In this document: in pieces, positions 51,780-53,911 of the stretch
How positions within the stretch are numbered: position 1 is the stretch's first letter
Layout of the letters: the number at the start of each line of letters is the position of its first letter
Made by a program: the position numbers and the translations under genes
Origin: DASZQY01 sp036511595
GTDB lineage: Bacteria > Pseudomonadota > Alphaproteobacteria > Rhizobiales > Kaistiaceae
Reading direction: 5' to 3'
Length of the DNA: 53,911 bases
Assembly (NCBI GenBank): GCA_036511595.1
Contig: DATCBY010000081.1
Location: 1 to 53,911, forward strand
Notes under the pieces: generated by a model
What the model was told of the DNA's origin: nothing
Seen by the model: the letters and a program-made list of their open reading frames with translations, nothing else
The model's database searches: none

Positions 51780-53096
51780 ATGGTGACTGAGGTTTCGGGC
51801 GCGCCGGCGCAACGCCTTGAGCCGCCGACGTTTGGCGCGGTTGGCCGCTTCATGCAGGCTACCGAGATCGACGCCCGCCTCCTCGGCATGATTGTCGCCC
51901 TGATACTCATTGGCGTCGGTTTTCAATTCGCCTCGGGCGGCGTCTTTCTAACACCCCGCAACCTGTGGAACCTGTCGGTGCAAACGGCGACGATCGCCGT
52001 CCTCGCCAACGGCATGGTTCTCATCATCGTCTCGCGCAACATCGACCTGTCGGTGGGATCCCTCATGGGCTTCCTCGGCATGATTATGGGCGCTGTGCAG
52101 ACCGACTTCCTGCCGCCGCTGCTTGGCTACGATCACCCGCTGTCGTGGATCATCACCATTGTCATCGGCGTCGTCGCCGGCGTAATCGTCGGCGGCTTTC
52201 AGGGCTATATCATCGCCTATCTTCAGGTTCCCGCCTTCATCGTCACGCTCGGCGGCCTGCTGGTGTGGCGCGGCGCCGCGTGGTGGGTGGCGAGCGGCAA
52301 GACGCTCGCGCCGCTCGACACGATCTTCCAGATTTTCGGCGGCGGCGGCGCCAACGGCTCGATCGGTGCGTTGGCGAGTTGGCTCGTCGGCCTTGTGGCC
52401 TGCATCGCCGTTGTCGCCAGTATCGTGAATGGCCGACGACAGCGGCGCCGGTTCAATTTTCCACTGCGCCCCGTATGGGCGGAGGTGACCCTCGGAGTCA
52501 TCGGCTGCGTGGTTGCGCTCGGTGCCGTAGCGGTGATCAACGCCTACCCGATGCCGGTCGGCCTCGCCAAGACCTATGCGGCCGCCCATAACATTCCGTG
52601 GCCGGACAATGGACTATTCATCTCGCTGGGCATCGCCATTCCGGTCCTGATCGCTATCGGCAGCGCGATGGTCGTCGCATTTATCACGAGCAGGACGCGG
52701 TTCGGGCGCTACGTGTTTGCCATCGGTGGCAATCCGGAAGCGGCGGAGCTCGGGGGCATCAATACGCGCTGGGTGATCATGAAGACGTTCATCCTCATGG
52801 GCGTGCTCTGTGCCATCGCCGCGGTGATCGCAACCGCCCGCCTCAACGCCGCGACCAATTCCCTGGGCACTAACAACGAGCTCTACACGATCGCCGCGAC
52901 GGTCATCGGTGGCACCTCGTTTGCCGGCGGTGTTGGAACGATCGCTGGCGCCATGCTCGGCGCCCTCCTCATGCAGACCCTTCAATCGGGCATGCAGCTC
53001 ATGGGCATCGACTCGCCGTTGCAGAACATTGTCGTCGGCGCCGTCCTGGTACTGGCGGTGGGCATCGACACCTACTACCGGCGCCGGACGGCCTGA
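51780..53096 (+). CDS. xylH: Sugar ABC transporter permease (XylH-like)
   Basis: A 438-residue inner-membrane permease of the branched-chain/ribose-type (BPD_transp_2) family. Helices begin at about residue 37, and the segment GMVLIIVSRNIDLSVGSLMGFLG matches the family's conserved loop. GYIIAYLQVPAFIVTLGGLLVWRG and RTRFGRYVFAIGGNPEAAELGGIN (the coupling-loop motif) follow, with AGGVGTIAGAMLGALLM near the end. It resembles XylH in length and motifs, and is translated after xylF with an 86-base gap. Confidence 0.93.
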   Translation: MVTEVSGAPAQRLEPPTFGAVGRFMQATEIDARLLGMIVALILIGVGFQFASGGVFLTPRNLWNLSVQTATIAVLANGMVLIIVSRNIDLSVGSLMGFLGMIMGAVQTDFLPPLLGYDHPLSWIITIVIGVVAGVIVGGFQGYIIAYLQVPAFIVTLGGLLVWRGAAWWVASGKTLAPLDTIFQIFGGGGANGSIGALASWLVGLVACIAVVASIVNGRRQRRRFNFPLRPVWAEVTLGVIGCVVALGAVAVINAYPMPVGLAKTYAAAHNIPWPDNGLFISLGIAIPVLIAIGSAMVVAFITSRTRFGRYVFAIGGNPEAAELGGINTRWVIMKTFILMGVLCAIAAVIATARLNAATNSLGTNNELYTIAATVIGGTSFAGGVGTIAGAMLGALLMQTLQSGMQLMGIDSPLQNIVVGAVLVLAVGIDTYYRRRTA

Positions 53097-53104
53097 TCGG
53101 GGAC

Positions 53105-53905
53105 ATGCCCATGACCGAAAATCGGGTTTCCCTGGTCGAGATGCGCAACATCTCGGTTTCCTTTGGCGGCATCCATGCCGTCGATCACGCCACCATCGAC
53201 GTTTACGCCGGCGAGGTCGTCGGCCTTGTCGGCGGCAACGGCGCCGGCAAGTCGACCCTGATGAAGGTGCTCTCGGGAGCGCAGCGGGCGGACTCGGGCC
53301 AGATATTCATCGACGGCAAGCCGGTCACTATCAACAACCCGCGCGACGCCAAGGCGCTCGGGATCGAAACGATCTACCAGACGCTGGCGCTCGCCGACAA
53401 TATTGACGCCTCGGCGAATGTATTTCTCGGCCGCGAGATGATGACCTCATGGAACACGCTCGACGATGTCGCGATGGAAGCGGCGACGCGCAAGGTGATG
53501 GGTCGATTGAACCCGGCTTTCCAACGGTTCAAGAATCCGGTCAAGCAGCTTTCCGGAGGCCAGCGCCAGTCGGTCGCCATCGCCCGCGCCATCCACTTCA
53601 ATGCGCGCGTGCTGATCATGGACGAGCCGACTGCCGCGCTCGGACCGGCCGAGACCGCCCAGGTGCGCGACCTCATTCGCCATCTTCAGAAGGAAGGCAT
53701 CGGCATCTTCCTCATCAGCCACGACATTCACGACTTGTTTGATCTCGCCGATCGCATCACCGTCATGAAGAACGGCCGGCTGGTCGGGACCGTCAGCAAG
53801 ACCGACGTCACCACCGACGAAGTGCTCGGCATGATCATCGGCGGCACCCGGCCCGCCCACGCGACCGTCACCAACGCCTATGGCGAAACGCCAGTGACCG
53901 CCTGA
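53105..53905 (+). CDS. Sugar ABC transporter ATP-binding protein, single ATPase domain
   Basis: A 266-residue ATPase 8 bases after xylH. It has Walker A GGNGAGKST (about 43-51), Q loop IYQTLALADN, signature LSGGQRQ (about 149-155), Walker B VLIMDEPTAALG and the switch histidine in LISHD. E. coli XylG carries two fused ATPase domains in about 513 residues, whereas this protein has one and ends shortly before the window boundary with a proper stop. It is therefore a single-domain ATPase that would act as a homodimer, as in FrcA-type systems. Confidence 0.9.
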   Translation: MPMTENRVSLVEMRNISVSFGGIHAVDHATIDVYAGEVVGLVGGNGAGKSTLMKVLSGAQRADSGQIFIDGKPVTINNPRDAKALGIETIYQTLALADNIDASANVFLGREMMTSWNTLDDVAMEAATRKVMGRLNPAFQRFKNPVKQLSGGQRQSVAIARAIHFNARVLIMDEPTAALGPAETAQVRDLIRHLQKEGIGIFLISHDIHDLFDLADRITVMKNGRLVGTVSKTDVTTDEVLGMIIGGTRPAHATVTNAYGETPVTA

Positions 53906-53911
53906 TCCTGC

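Overview
The window is high-GC chromosomal DNA from an alphaproteobacterium, most likely of the order Hyphomicrobiales (Rhizobiales). The evidence is the gene order eno-ftsB-pdhA-pdhB(lipoyl)-pdhC-lpd-lipA-coq10-like, cinA/ispDF, dusB-ntrB-ntrC-ntrY-ntrX-dat-hfq-hflX-mazG, the lipoyl domain fused to pyruvate dehydrogenase E1-beta, the fused IspDF enzyme, Omp25/31-type porins and a CtrA-type box. No rRNA, CRISPR array, insertion sequence or phage gene was seen. One tRNA gene, tRNA-Ser(TGA), is present.

Layout. 1-2.3 kb (minus strand): the 5' part of an old yellow enzyme gene, a LysE exporter, and folK-folB. 2.4-8.0 kb (mostly plus): tpiA, secG, pyrG, a VOC-fold gene and kdsA, interrupted by a lone rutB-like gene on the minus strand. 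8.0-12.8 kb (minus): an accessory block between kdsA and eno with a DUF6159 membrane protein, a frameshifted TMEM175-type channel gene, queF, a large secreted PAN-domain protein and a DUF1835 protein. 12.9-23.8 kb (plus): eno, ftsB and the pyruvate dehydrogenase complex with its lipoyl-synthesis gene, plus a bactofilin-like polymer-forming membrane protein and two GlsB-type membrane proteins. 23.9-36.1 kb: coq10-like, cinA and ispDF (minus), then dusB, two nitrogen-regulatory two-component systems, dat, hfq and hflX. 36.2-44.7 kb (minus): mazG, a metallo-hydrolase, tatD, metG, holB, tmk, a D,D-carboxypeptidase and rlpA. 45-48.7 kb: a sparse region with two outer-membrane beta-barrels, tRNA-Ser, two small secreted Cys-containing proteins and an orphan TolA-like protein. 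49-53.9 kb (plus): an M24-fold protein lacking its metal ligands, then a xylose-type ABC transporter (xylF, xylH, xylG-like).

The strongest unexpected signal is a dif-like XerC/XerD site at 37075-37102. It sits in a 190-base gap just where predominant gene orientation flips from plus to minus. GGGNAGGG octamers (the E. coli FtsK KOPS consensus) found by eye lie on the plus strand to its left (9 of 10) and on the minus strand to its right (5 of 5). The window may therefore contain the replication terminus. Other findings include an 11-base tandem duplication that breaks the TMEM175 gene, a 35-base tandem duplication covering the end of lpd, a 17-base tandem repeat before xylF, and a perfect TTAA-N7-TTAAC CtrA box next to a GANTC site upstream of rlpA. 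All domain and family calls come from reading the sequence; no database search was run.
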